The notes beneath the pieces were generated by a model that worked only from the letters and a program-made list of their open reading frames with translations, had not been told where the DNA came from and did no database searches. Both the position numbers and the translations under genes were made by a program. Shown here piece by piece: positions 25,051 to 34,420 of a stretch of DNA of 64,000 nt. How positions within the stretch are numbered: the first letter of the stretch is position 1; the number at the start of each line of letters is the position of its first letter. Source of the DNA: Candidatus Scotarchaeum otlingeri (GTDB lineage: Archaea > Thermoproteota > Nitrososphaeria > Geothermarchaeales > JDFR-13); contig MTMA02000006.1 in assembly GCA_002011075.2 (NCBI GenBank), forward strand, positions 551,374-615,373, in the 5' to 3' direction.

Positions 25051-25195
25051 CTCATCACCATAAACCCCTAGCTTCTAATATAGATATAAGAATTCTATTC
25101 TAGAAATCCCCCTCGCCTAGATATTTTTTTCTAGAATTTTTTATCCTATAGGTGAAGAATAATAGTACCTGTAGGCAATCCCATATGTTATTCCT

Positions 25196-26434
25196 TTATG
25201 ATGGTTCTACAACATATTTTTCTATAAGTAATATGCTTATGACAAATAATATTGCTGAGGGATAGAATACAAGAATAGTTCCAGGGACGCTAAACACAGT
25301 TTTATGAGCATATAAGATGTATAAGAATGCTCCTATCACGGCCCCTATCGCCATCCCCGCGTTAAAGAAAGTCTGTTGTTGACCGAAGACCTTTCCCCTG
25401 AAGCTTTTCTTTGTTAAATCGGCTTGTAATGCTCTTAAGCTAGGCATCCCAACATTAAATGATATACTATTAAGGCTCAATACGAGTGCTATGAAGGGTA
25501 TAGATGTACTAAAGGGTAGTATAAAGAAAGCTAATGCCCTCAGGAGCATGGCAAATATAGCCATCCTTTTCTTTCCTAGACTTATATCTGCGTATCTAGC
25601 CATAGGATATGCAACGATTAGGCCAACTAGGCCGGTGAGAAACATTAACGCTCCAATACCTATAGGCTCTTTGATTACAAACTCGCTTATATAAATAATC
25701 ACTATCGACGCGACTAATCCGATTCCGAATCCATTGATTATACCCGTAGCATATATCGTATAAATAGATCTCTTTATCAGTTCAAAATCGATATGCCAAA
25801 TAGAATCTTCTTCTTCATACTCAGCCTCATCAAAAGATCTCAGCTTAAAGCCGTCTTCTCTTAACATAAAACTCAATATAAATGCTAATATGAATGCTGG
25901 TACTGGAGATAACACTGTGGGTCTAAGTATGTCGATAGCCAAAGCGTCTGGGTTGGCGTGGTAAAAAAAGTTATATATTGCTCCGCCTAAGCCTGGCCCG
26001 GCTAAGTTTGCGAGGTTTAAAGCCATGACAAACATCGTCATCGCTCTAGTCCTGATATCGATTGAGACGGTCTCCATCAATAATGCTTGGGCTACAGGCC
26101 ACACCATCGCGGATGATATGCCCTGAACAGCCCTGATACCAACTACTTCAACAGGGTTTCTTGCTAATCCCAATGCAACTCCGACCATCACATATATAAG
26201 TAATCCTGAAACAACCAGCTTTTTCCTCCCTATTTTATCGCTTAATCTACCAAATATTGTAGCGAATGGCGCTCTAAGAAACATAAATGCCGCGATATTA
26301 AGCGCCATATAAATGATAACTTCCGGTGTAAAGATCACCGTCTCTCTCGTCTCTGGAGGCGGAATCATAGGATTATCCAAAGCCTCAATGTAGTATTGTA
26401 TAACCGGTGATAATATTGAGAAGCCCAGTTGCAC
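25196..26434 (-). CDS. MFS transporter, true start upstream of the first canonical codon
   Basis: 412 residues from the GTG at 26434, with about eleven membrane segments and the MFS loop FGRLSDKIGRKKL. The GTG start cuts into the first membrane segment. The same frame stays open for 31 more codons upstream to a CTG at 26525-26527, giving KVFSKLGRNGLILVSISFIV, a normal cytoplasmic N-terminus plus full first helix. No ATG, GTG or TTG exists in that stretch. A TATA-like TTTATATAG at about 26570-26578 would place transcription start near 26545, just before the CTG. Substrate unknown. Confidence 0.8.
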   Translation of the reverse strand: MQLGFSILSPVIQYYIEALDNPMIPPPETRETVIFTPEVIIYMALNIAAFMFLRAPFATIFGRLSDKIGRKKLVVSGLLIYVMVGVALGLARNPVEVVGIRAVQGISSAMVWPVAQALLMETVSIDIRTRAMTMFVMALNLANLAGPGLGGAIYNFFYHANPDALAIDILRPTVLSPVPAFILAFILSFMLREDGFKLRSFDEAEYEEEDSIWHIDFELIKRSIYTIYATGIINGFGIGLVASIVIIYISEFVIKEPIGIGALMFLTGLVGLIVAYPMARYADISLGKKRMAIFAMLLRALAFFILPFSTSIPFIALVLSLNSISFNVGMPSLRALQADLTKKSFRGKVFGQQQTFFNAGMAIGAVIGAFLYILYAHKTVFSVPGTILVFYPSAILFVISILLIEKYVVEPS

Positions 26435-26599
26435 TATAAATGAGATGGAAACTAGAATCAGCCCATTTCTCCCAAGTTTGCTGAATACCTTCAGTATGCT
26501 CGTTTTCTCTCCACCCTTATTCTCCAGCCCTTAATCACTAGGTAATTATTGGATATACTATCGATATCTATATAAATAGTTATAAAAAAGGAGTATGTA

Positions 26600-28102
26600 T
26601 TAACTTACTATATATTTCTCCTTAATATATTTCAGGAAGTACTCAGGATTCATTTCTTCACCAAAGCTCATCTTAAGCAAAGTCTTAGGATCATATGTAG
26701 ATCCCCATCTATGTATTTTCTCATATAGATATCTCTTTATATCGTCAAATTCTAGTCTAGATACATTCTCATTGAAAGCGGGGATATCCCTTGATATATG
26801 ATGAAGTATCTGTGCCGAGAGGAGTGTACCTATAGAGTAGGTCGGGAAATACCCTATCGCAGCCAGGCTCCAATGGATATCTTGGAGAACACCTTCGGAG
26901 TATTTTCTTGGGCGGATACCTAAAAGTTTCTCCATTTCTTGATTCCACAGCTCAGGTGTATCTTCCGCCTTAATTTCACCAGAGACAAGGAGCTTCTCCA
27001 GTTTAAATCTAAGGATAATATGAAGATTATACGTCAACTCATCCGCTTCGACCCGAATGAAACTCGGCTTTACAGTATTAAAGTACTTAAAGACCTCCTC
27101 CGGGGAATACTTCTTTACATAGTCAAGTCTACTTATTATTTTTTCATAGAAAGACTCCACAAATACTCGTGACCTTCCAATAATATTTTCCCAAAATCTA
27201 GATTGAGACTCATGTATTCCGAGTGAGACCCCTCCGGCTAAGGGTGTAAATTTAAGTGCCGGATCAATCTGCAGCTCATATAGGGCGTGCCCAAATTCAT
27301 GTATTGTTCCTAATAAGCTTCTTTTGAAATCGAAGCCTTCATATCTGGTGGTTATCCTAACATCCTCGATACCCATGTTATTAGTAAAGGGATGAGCTGA
27401 GATATCCAGCCTCGCTTTATCGAATGGATAGCCAAATATATTTAGAACATCGATATTCAACTGCTTCATCTTCTCTTCATCATATTTCTCTCCTTCAAGT
27501 GGATGCGTACTAGGGTAATCACCATCCTCCATCACCCTGTTGAAAACCTTTCTTATTCCAGGCTCTATAGCTCCGAACATTCTATCCACTTCTCTTGTCA
27601 GAAGCCCCTCTTCATACAAATCTAATAACGCATCATATGGATGATCGTCGTAACCCAAGTATTCAGCCTTCTCTTTGGTAAGTTCAACAATCTTATTCAG
27701 GTAAGGCTTGAATTTATTGAAATCATCTTTCTTCTTAGCTTCTCTCCATACAACCCGTGCCTCCTGACTCGTCTTGGACAACTCCTTAACTAGCTCCGGC
27801 GGTAAAGCCTTTGCTATCCTTATATGCCTATTTAAGACCCTAACGACGCCCTTCTCATAATCATTGAGATCTTTTTTATCAACCGACTTCTCTACCAATT
27901 TTACAAGCTCATCATCCAAAAGAAGTTTTTGTCTTAGAACAGTGAGTTCACCCACCGCAACACTCCTTTCCTCGACTCCCTTCGGCGGCATATAAGTTTC
28001 TGAATCCCATGACAATAGAGATAAAGCATGGGTAACAGCCCATATCGTCCGTGTCTTCTCCAGAATCCTCTTTACAATCTCATCGTTAAACACATTCATC
28101 AC
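26600..28102 (-). CDS. metal-dependent carboxypeptidase, M32 family
   Basis: 500 residues, the normal length for thermostable Taq-type carboxypeptidases. The zinc motif HEFGH lies in GTIHEFGHALYE near residue 270, with the family's third-ligand block GIHESQSRFWENIIGR some 30 residues later. The N-terminal half has SLLSWDSETYMPPKGVEERS, another M32 signature. The enzyme removes C-terminal residues from peptides in the cytoplasm; no signal peptide is present. Single gene with its own short promoter region. Confidence 0.95.
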   Translation of the reverse strand: MMNVFNDEIVKRILEKTRTIWAVTHALSLLSWDSETYMPPKGVEERSVAVGELTVLRQKLLLDDELVKLVEKSVDKKDLNDYEKGVVRVLNRHIRIAKALPPELVKELSKTSQEARVVWREAKKKDDFNKFKPYLNKIVELTKEKAEYLGYDDHPYDALLDLYEEGLLTREVDRMFGAIEPGIRKVFNRVMEDGDYPSTHPLEGEKYDEEKMKQLNIDVLNIFGYPFDKARLDISAHPFTNNMGIEDVRITTRYEGFDFKRSLLGTIHEFGHALYELQIDPALKFTPLAGGVSLGIHESQSRFWENIIGRSRVFVESFYEKIISRLDYVKKYSPEEVFKYFNTVKPSFIRVEADELTYNLHIILRFKLEKLLVSGEIKAEDTPELWNQEMEKLLGIRPRKYSEGVLQDIHWSLAAIGYFPTYSIGTLLSAQILHHISRDIPAFNENVSRLEFDDIKRYLYEKIHRWGSTYDPKTLLKMSFGEEMNPEYFLKYIKEKYIVS

Positions 28103-28146
28103 CGACCATCAGTATTAGATGAATAGGCATAATAAATATATAATAT

Positions 28147-29166
28147 TTATCGCATTAACCCTTGAATTCTTGATGAGATTATTTTAGCAGCATCCTTGAA
28201 CCTCGGCGGATCCGGATCCTCAACTATAATCTCCTCTAAATATCTTTCTACACTATAAATATCAATTTTGTTAATAGGTAAGACTCTATATCCGCTTCTG
28301 CCCATAAATAACCTTGCATTATCTTCCTGTTCAAAATGTTCTCCTAATGGAATTATGATGCCTCGTTTCCTGAATCTAGCCAATTCTATTAGACTGGAGT
28401 AACCACCTAGAGTAATTATTGCCTTAGCATTCGCAATATAAGTAAGGGGATATGCATAAAAATGGCCTTCGCCTCCGATGAATACGACTTCAAAACCCAA
28501 CTTTATTAGCTCTCTTTCTATGGCTTTCATTTGTTCATTGACGATGGATGTACCACCTATATTGATTAATATATAATCAGAATCAGATGCCTCGCCAATA
28601 TATGTGTCGTGGGTATATAGCTGTCCATAATACTCAAAACCACCGGCTTCATTGGGGTTGAAACCTACATATATTAGTAGCTCAAGGTCACACAATCTCT
28701 TCCTCAGCTTCTTATTAATATAATATGTAACGATTCTTTGAAGAATAGAATATTTTTTAGGTTTAAAATTAATGAAATCAGTTATAAATACGCCTTTATA
28801 TTTAACATCCAAAAGTAATAATTCCCAGAATTCATCCATTACTATAAGGTCATATTTTTCAAGGTCCAGATTATCCCTAATATATAGAGCATTTCTATTT
28901 ATGGCTGTATAAATACCCTTTAATTCTCTATAGCCTGCTGTATATGTGCCGTCTTTAAACATAGCCGCAATATATCCATCTAATCCATGTAACTCATATG
29001 AAGCATCTTCGATTGGAAGATTCTGATGTTTGAGATATTTAACTGCTAGGCCAGAAGTTAACCAAGTTATTTCAGCCCAATCCATGTGTCGAGCAAGATA
29101 TATGTCCCTAGTTATATGGCCCAGCCCTACACCGGATGATGCAAATAATATTCTAGCTCTATTCAT
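28147..29166 (-). CDS. glycosyltransferase of the MurG/UDP-glycosyltransferase (GT-B) type
   Basis: 339 residues with two Rossmann halves. The N-terminal FASSGVGLGHITRDIYLARH is the typical G-G/S-x-GLGHxxR acceptor-side loop. The C-terminal half has INIGGTS, then AIITLGGYSSLIELARFRKRGIIIPLG and EQEDNARLF, matching the donor-binding block of MurG/MGT-like enzymes. Probably transfers a sugar from a nucleotide sugar to a lipid, protein or glycan acceptor. Divergent from the flavin reductase gene 44 bases away. Confidence 0.8.
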   Translation of the reverse strand: MNRARILFASSGVGLGHITRDIYLARHMDWAEITWLTSGLAVKYLKHQNLPIEDASYELHGLDGYIAAMFKDGTYTAGYRELKGIYTAINRNALYIRDNLDLEKYDLIVMDEFWELLLLDVKYKGVFITDFINFKPKKYSILQRIVTYYINKKLRKRLCDLELLIYVGFNPNEAGGFEYYGQLYTHDTYIGEASDSDYILINIGGTSIVNEQMKAIERELIKLGFEVVFIGGEGHFYAYPLTYIANAKAIITLGGYSSLIELARFRKRGIIIPLGEHFEQEDNARLFMGRSGYRVLPINKIDIYSVERYLEEIIVEDPDPPRFKDAAKIISSRIQGLMR

Positions 29167-29179
29167 AGCGTCTATTAAC

Positions 29180-29190
29180 TATATATTTTA
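29180..29190 (+). promoter_or_regulatory. TATA-like box for flavin reductase gene
   Basis: TATATATTTTA lies with its centre about 27 bases before the ATG at 29211, indicating a leaderless transcript. The divergent glycosyltransferase promoter must share the same short gap. Confidence 0.45.
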
Positions 29191-29210
29191 TTCTATCAAT
29201 TTATCCTTAT

Positions 29211-29996
29211 ATGAGTCTAAAACCTATAAACGTAAAGCAAGCGGATAGACTATTATATCCCGTAGTACCGATTATAGTAACCTCAGAATATAAAGGAAGA
29301 ATAGGGGGAATGTTCGCTGCATGGTGGTCTCAACTCTCATTCAATCCCCTCCTGATAGGGGTAGGAATAGCTCCAGAAAGATTCACCTATAAATTATTAC
29401 ATCATTCTAAGGTTTTTGGCTTAAACTTCCTAGACTTTAAATATGTGGATAAGACGCCTTATATAGGAGATATCTCCGAGAGGTTCCTAAAGGATAAGCT
29501 CAAGAAAGGCGGTTTTACGATAATGAGAGGAGACAAGTTAAATGTACCATTGATATCGGAGGCCTCAGCAGCTATGGAGCTGAAGCTGGTAAATGTTTTA
29601 GAGACCGGTGATCATGATTGGTTTGTAGGTGAAGTAGTTTCTGCTTATGCATCGGATGCATTCACAAATAATATGTGGAACCTCGACTCATATAAGCCAC
29701 TGTTCTATATCGGCCGGCGAGTATTAGATAGAAAAGTATTTAGAGTCTACTTTACAGGCGAAAAATATATATGGCGAGATGTAGAGTTTGCAGGTGGGAA
29801 TCTAAAGAAGTACTATTACAGCAGGCGTAAAGTGTTAAATGAAATTATGGGAATATGTGAAAGCCTAAGTGAAGCAACGATAGAGAAAGTTATCCAAGAA
29901 CTTCATCCTGTCGCTGTAAAATATAATTTGGATGAAGAAGATATTATGGCTTATATCGAAGAGGCTAAACGCAGGAAAAAGATTAAGATAATATAA
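29211..29996 (+). CDS. flavin reductase-like FMN-binding protein with helical C-terminal extension
   Basis: 261 residues. The first 170 residues carry the flavin reductase/FMN-binding split barrel: YPVVPIIVTSEYKGRIGGMFAAWWSQLSFNP is the usual start, with HHSKVFGLNFL and a late GEVVSAYASD strand. The remaining 80 residues (from about 180) are charged and helical and are not part of the usual domain of about 180 residues. Such proteins reduce or bind FMN and often serve as flavoprotein partners. Leaderless start at 29211. The partner is unknown. Confidence 0.82.
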   Translation: MSLKPINVKQADRLLYPVVPIIVTSEYKGRIGGMFAAWWSQLSFNPLLIGVGIAPERFTYKLLHHSKVFGLNFLDFKYVDKTPYIGDISERFLKDKLKKGGFTIMRGDKLNVPLISEASAAMELKLVNVLETGDHDWFVGEVVSAYASDAFTNNMWNLDSYKPLFYIGRRVLDRKVFRVYFTGEKYIWRDVEFAGGNLKKYYYSRRKVLNEIMGICESLSEATIEKVIQELHPVAVKYNLDEEDIMAYIEEAKRRKKIKII

Positions 29997-30121
29997 TAGT
30001 ATGCTTCTTAATTGAGTTGTTATAGTTGTCCCTAGAGCTGCTCAAATGGATTATAGATGAGTAGCCTAAGTATCTATAAAAATAATACCTATATAATAAT
30101 GATTCTATCTCGATCCATAAA

Positions 30122-30137
30122 ATTTGTATATACAAAT
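30122..30137. promoter_or_regulatory. 16-bp palindrome upstream of ABC exporter operon
   Basis: ATTTGTATATACAAAT is a perfect 16-base inverted repeat about 70 bases before the ATG of the ABC ATPase and 20-30 bases upstream of the likely TATA run (around 30160). Multidrug-type exporters are often controlled by small repressors binding such sites, but no regulator gene is adjacent. Candidate operator only. Confidence 0.35.
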
Positions 30138-30204
30138 CTCTATAACTGGGGTTTAATCAAATATATATCTCGATGTAAATTCCTTAATAATGCGTGGATA
30201 GTCT

Positions 30205-31179
30205 ATGACTCAAGAAACGATGATCAAGATATCTGGATTAACCAAGTATTATGGGAATTACTTAGCAGTAGATCATATAGACCTAGATATATATGAGGGC
30301 GAGATCTTTGGCTTGTTGGGCCCTAATGGCGCTGGTAAGACCACGACTCTCCTTATGCTTACAACTGTTATAAAGCCTACTGAAGGATCAGCTATAATAA
30401 TGGGTTACGATATAAGACGTGAACCGGAGAAGGTAAGGGAGATTATAGGTATGGCTTTTCAGGAACCAAAGCTATATTGGGTAAATACTCCATGGGAGAT
30501 ACTTGTTTGGCATGCAAAGGTCTGCGGCTACAAGGGTAAAGAAGCCAAGGAAATAGTTAGAGAGGTATTAGATAAGCTTGATATGTGGGATGCCCGTAAC
30601 AAGAGGGCTTTCCAATTATCCGGTGGAATGAAGAAAAGGGTTGAGATAGCTAAGTTATTTATCCAGCGGCCTAAAGTGGCCATCTTCGACGAACCTACAT
30701 CACAGATAGATGTATCAGGTAAACATAAAATTTGGGGCATGATTAGGGAGCTGAGGAGTGAGGGTTCAACAATAATTTTAGCTACAAATGAGTTATATGA
30801 GGCTGATATATTATCTGATAGGGTAGGAATAATTCATAAAGGGAAAATAGCTGCATTAGGCTCGCCATCTGCCTTGAAGGATATGATACCGGGCGGCGAT
30901 GTTCTTGAAATTAAGGTGGATAGGTTGGTTCCGGAGGAGATAAGGTCAGAGTTGGAGGCTATACCAGAGGTAAGTAGAGTTAGCGAATCCGACGGGACAA
31001 TAAGGTTATATCTGAATAGAGCTGAAGAGATACTCCCAAGTGTTGTTCAATTACTTGTTTCAAAGGAGATAAGGGTTAGGTCTGTTAATATGAGGGAGCC
31101 GACGCTTAACGATGTGTTTCTACATTTTACAGGTATGACGATAACAGAGGCTGAAGGTAGGGGGGATGAATGGATCTAA
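30205..31179 (+). CDS. ABC transporter ATPase (DrrA/ABC-2 type)
   Basis: 324 residues: Walker A GPNGAGKT near 36, Q-loop FQEPKLYW, signature LSGGMKKRVEIAK, Walker B VAIFDEPT and C-terminal DUF4162-like tail with MREPTLNDVFLHFTG. This is the DrrA/NodI/ABC-2 group that drives export of lipophilic compounds, antibiotics or polysaccharides. The two following genes, each overlapping its neighbour, encode the membrane halves. Substrate unknown. About 205 bases without a gene precede it; apart from the palindrome and a TATA-like run nothing else is seen there. Confidence 0.9.
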   Translation: MTQETMIKISGLTKYYGNYLAVDHIDLDIYEGEIFGLLGPNGAGKTTTLLMLTTVIKPTEGSAIIMGYDIRREPEKVREIIGMAFQEPKLYWVNTPWEILVWHAKVCGYKGKEAKEIVREVLDKLDMWDARNKRAFQLSGGMKKRVEIAKLFIQRPKVAIFDEPTSQIDVSGKHKIWGMIRELRSEGSTIILATNELYEADILSDRVGIIHKGKIAALGSPSALKDMIPGGDVLEIKVDRLVPEEIRSELEAIPEVSRVSESDGTIRLYLNRAEEILPSVVQLLVSKEIRVRSVNMREPTLNDVFLHFTGMTITEAEGRGDEWI

Positions 31180-31928
31180 GACAACTATATCTAGTCATCG
31201 AGCGGGACATCCGGATGATTTCTCAATATAAAATGTTTCTTATATTGAGATGGCTATGGTACTTTATCCAAGTAGCCGTGTTTGGATTAGCCATTTCTCT
31301 ATTAGTGGGGTTCGAAGGATACTTCAGTTACTATGCCGCTGGAATATATGTAGCCACATTATATTCCTCCGCAATGTTTGTAGCCTATGATATAGCTGAG
31401 GAAGCAGAGCATGGAGTCATAGATTATTTACTTAGCCTACCCATCCAGAGAAGGACATTAGAGATTGGACGTGCTATTGGCGGTGGATTAAGGAGTATAC
31501 TGGCTACGGTGCCACCCCTCATATTTACCCTGCTACTTATTGGTGTAAAAGACCCATATGTCCTGATAAATGCAGTCATATCCCTGTTTCTACTTTCATT
31601 TGGAGTTGCAGGGTTAGGCATTACAATTGTATCTATGCTCAAGTCCAGCGATAAAACGGATATACTTCTTGGGGCTATCGACGCATTTATTATCCGACTA
31701 AGCACGGTTTTCTATCCGAAAGCATTTATGCCAGCGGCATATTCCGCGGTTGCCGTGGTTAACCCTTTAACCCATGCGGCAGAGCTGTTCAGATTGGGAC
31801 TAGGGATTCCTAGCGGAGAATTCGATCCTATATTTTCTACTGTGATGTTGCTAGCATTCGCGTTATCGATGACAAGTTTCGGCGTATACCTCTATGAGAA
31901 GCGTATGGAAGGAGGTGGATGGTCATGA
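31170..31928 (+). CDS. ABC-2 type permease subunit 1
   Basis: 252 residues with six hydrophobic segments and the ABC-2 membrane pattern. EEAEHGVIDYLLSLPIQRRTLEIGRAIGG is the typical coupling-helix region of DrrB/YadH-like permeases, followed by VVNPLTHAAELFRLGLG, the usual C-terminal block. Overlaps the ATPase gene by 10 bases and the second permease by 10 bases. Forms the exporter with the neighbours. Confidence 0.85.
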   Translation: MDLRQLYLVIERDIRMISQYKMFLILRWLWYFIQVAVFGLAISLLVGFEGYFSYYAAGIYVATLYSSAMFVAYDIAEEAEHGVIDYLLSLPIQRRTLEIGRAIGGGLRSILATVPPLIFTLLLIGVKDPYVLINAVISLFLLSFGVAGLGITIVSMLKSSDKTDILLGAIDAFIIRLSTVFYPKAFMPAAYSAVAVVNPLTHAAELFRLGLGIPSGEFDPIFSTVMLLAFALSMTSFGVYLYEKRMEGGGWS

Positions 31929-32671
31929 TGAAGCATAATATACTATTAATTATAGAGAAGGATGTACGGCAGTTCTTTAAATATAGATGGTGGATGGCTG
32001 GCTTGATAAGTATGAACCTAGCCGACATCTTCATATTAGCCATAGTATTCAGTAATATGGTCACCCGACTAGATTACTTTAGGTTTGTCCTTCCAGGTAT
32101 AGTTGTAATGGCTCTTTTTGCATCAGCTTTCACCATAGGTAGAGAGGTCTCCATAGAGATTAGAAGGCAATTCCACCATTACATACTTAGCCTACCATTT
32201 AGAGATTGGGAGGTTGTACTTGGTAGAATGACTGCAGGAGGTATCCGCGGATTAATATATTCCTCGCCCCTCTTAATACTAGCCATAATCTTAAGTCCAA
32301 TACCCAACCCACTATATCTCCTAGCTATACCTCCTATCCTACTACTATTATCCTTAGGCATAGGGGCATTAGCCATATTTATGGCTACTGTTATAAAGAA
32401 CTTTGATGCCTATATCACAGCTAGAGGACTATTATACTTTCTACTCATATTCTGTAGCACCGTATTCTACCCACTGGAGATATTCAAGGCTTTGCCTTGG
32501 CCGGTTTATGTATTCGCTAAGATTAATCCCGTATCACATGGAGCAGACATAATGAGGGATATACTTCAAAATGGATCGATAAACATAACGAATCTACTGC
32601 CCTTAACATTCTTCTCCCTACTCTTTGCCATAATCGGCTCAGTACTTTATGCCCTCGCCATAAGGAAATAA
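31919..32671 (+). CDS. ABC-2 type permease subunit 2
   Basis: 250 residues, six membrane segments, clearly a paralogue of the preceding permease (FHHYILSLPFRDWEVVLGRMTAGG matches its coupling region; KINPVSHGADIMRDIL matches its C-terminal block). The two probably form a heterodimeric channel powered by the ATPase. Start ATG at 31919 inside the first permease gene; ATGs at 31925 and 31928 are alternatives. Confidence 0.85.
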   Translation: MVMMKHNILLIIEKDVRQFFKYRWWMAGLISMNLADIFILAIVFSNMVTRLDYFRFVLPGIVVMALFASAFTIGREVSIEIRRQFHHYILSLPFRDWEVVLGRMTAGGIRGLIYSSPLLILAIILSPIPNPLYLLAIPPILLLLSLGIGALAIFMATVIKNFDAYITARGLLYFLLIFCSTVFYPLEIFKALPWPVYVFAKINPVSHGADIMRDILQNGSINITNLLPLTFFSLLFAIIGSVLYALAIRK

Positions 32672-32808
32672 AAATCTTCCAGAAAGTGAATAGATAGCAT
32701 TATGGGTCTCATAGGCAAGAGGGTATATATCTAATCCTAAATTACTATAAGAAGAAGGCAATTGAACTATTAGGGTATCCTTCAATAGAATTTATTATTC
32801 TCCAAAAG

Positions 32809-33162
32809 ATGAAAGATGGTTTAAGAGAAGTAATTATTAGGAAAAGCATATCATATGGCCTTAAACAGCCATTGTTATACTCACTATATTCTCTCTATGT
32901 AATCTTTATTAGTGACACCAATAATACAAACAATATCATATGTAATAACACTCAAATTCTCGATGAAATTCATAATATAATAATAAGTATTGAGGATGAC
33001 CCCTACCTAAAATCTCTATTGTATGACCCGATCTACTACTTGATATATGAAATATATCTTCCGGAAGCATCAAGAGATACATATTATGCAAATAGGATGC
33101 TCTGTTTCATTTATAGTAATTTTATCGATATAATCAATAATGAAAAAATTCTAAGTAAATAA
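32809..33162 (+). CDS. hypothetical protein, 117 residues
   Basis: Not recognised. The reading from the ATG at 32809 gives a Tyr- and Ile-rich, probably helical protein with an Asn-rich linker (SDTNNTNNIICNNT) in the middle and no membrane segment or motif. The same frame is open for about 38 codons upstream (to a TAG near 32696) and that stretch looks protein-like (KKKAIELLGYPSIEFIILQK) but has no ATG, GTG or TTG. Ends 15 bases from the convergent MFS gene. Confidence 0.45.
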   Translation: MKDGLREVIIRKSISYGLKQPLLYSLYSLYVIFISDTNNTNNIICNNTQILDEIHNIIISIEDDPYLKSLLYDPIYYLIYEIYLPEASRDTYYANRMLCFIYSNFIDIINNEKILSK

Positions 33163-33176
33163 CGTCTTATAAGAAA

Positions 33177-34418
33177 TCAGACCTTAGACTTAAGGAAGAT
33201 TAATATACTTACGCTCAACAGTATTATGGCAATTACTATATTAATTTCGTATCCGGCTATAGGGATTAATAATCCGCTTATAGAGGCTCCTGCTACATAT
33301 CCGATATTTCTAATGAAGTTGGAGAACCCTACATGCTCTCTTGAAAACTTGAGTGCCACTATATTCAATAAAGTGGAGATATATGCCCATGTATAGCCGT
33401 CTAATACGCCGAATATAATGAAGATAGGTAGGATGAGAATAGGATCTAAAAAGAAGATAGATAGTAATAAACCGAATAGAAATATTCTTAGAATGTATGA
33501 GCGTGTTAGCATTTTCTTAGGGTCACTTGTCATACCAACTCGGGAATAGAGCGTGGCCGCTACCGCTGAACTTATTAAGGATATTCCATATACCATTGGG
33601 TCTGTGAGGCCTAAGGCCTTTTGAATCGTAATTATTTGGCTAAAGACAAGTCCAAAGCCTAGGAATACTGTAAATATAGATAGGTAGAACCTGATAAGCT
33701 CTCTCGGCCATCTGAAACGGAAATATATGTCGTAAAGAGTTATATTGCCACTGACAACTACATCTAGGCCTATTAATGCCTTATCTACGATAACCTCTTC
33801 AGCCTCAATTATCTTATCTAGAGCAATATCTAAAAGGGGAAGGAGACCTAAATCCTTTTTTATCCCATCTATTATACGCCTAGTTATATTTATCTTGTAT
33901 ATATATGCCGTTAGAAACACCGCGATAAAACTTACTATCGATAGTATACCTATCAACATCGAGACGGAGAAAAAGCCTGTAGCGATTATTCCGAACCCTA
34001 ATCCTAGTACCCATGCCCATCCACCCACCGACTCGAATATACCGATCATGCGGTTCATAGCATCCTTATAGTTCTCGTAAATAAGAAATAAGGCCGAATA
34101 ATAGGTTCCACTAGACATAAATGGAATTAGAAAGGCTGCTAATGCTATAGCCGCCATCTCTCCCGAGAATAATAGGACTAGTGATAGAAATAGACCCATA
34201 TATCCCATTACATATATGGTTAAGTATTTTCTTGTAGCTGTAGCTATCTTAGCCCATGTTATGCTTCCAAGTAGATTGCCTACTATCAGGAAAGTAACGG
34301 TTAGGCTTACTTCTGATGCGCTTCCCCCTATATTTATCGTCATCAAAATAACTAGTGTGCTTGATATGGCTAGTACAAATTTATATGGAATGATTGCGTA
34401 GAATTCTTTCGGCGGCAT
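33177..34418 (-). CDS. MFS transporter
   Basis: 413 residues with about twelve hydrophobic segments and a long charged loop in the middle (about residues 180-235), as in MFS proteins. The central loop is longer than usual and contains KKDLGLLPLLDIALDKIIEAEE. No substrate motif is recognised. It lies 2 bases downstream of the MscS-like gene on the same strand, so the two are probably cotranscribed. Confidence 0.78.
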   Translation of the reverse strand: MPPKEFYAIIPYKFVLAISSTLVILMTINIGGSASEVSLTVTFLIVGNLLGSITWAKIATATRKYLTIYVMGYMGLFLSLVLLFSGEMAAIALAAFLIPFMSSGTYYSALFLIYENYKDAMNRMIGIFESVGGWAWVLGLGFGIIATGFFSVSMLIGILSIVSFIAVFLTAYIYKINITRRIIDGIKKDLGLLPLLDIALDKIIEAEEVIVDKALIGLDVVVSGNITLYDIYFRFRWPRELIRFYLSIFTVFLGFGLVFSQIITIQKALGLTDPMVYGISLISSAVAATLYSRVGMTSDPKKMLTRSYILRIFLFGLLLSIFFLDPILILPIFIIFGVLDGYTWAYISTLLNIVALKFSREHVGFSNFIRNIGYVAGASISGLLIPIAGYEINIVIAIILLSVSILIFLKSKV

Positions 34419-34420
34419 AC

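Noticed and set aside
30057-30296. Open frame of 79 codons before and over the ABC ATPase start
   Set aside because: It runs into the ATPase gene in another frame, has low-complexity Ile/Tyr/Asn composition and no recognisable pattern; the region is better read as promoter.
32701-32735. Short ATG frame (MGLIGKRVYI) before the 117-residue hypothetical gene
   Set aside because: Only ten codons, no SD, and the longer open frame in another phase there looks more protein-like.
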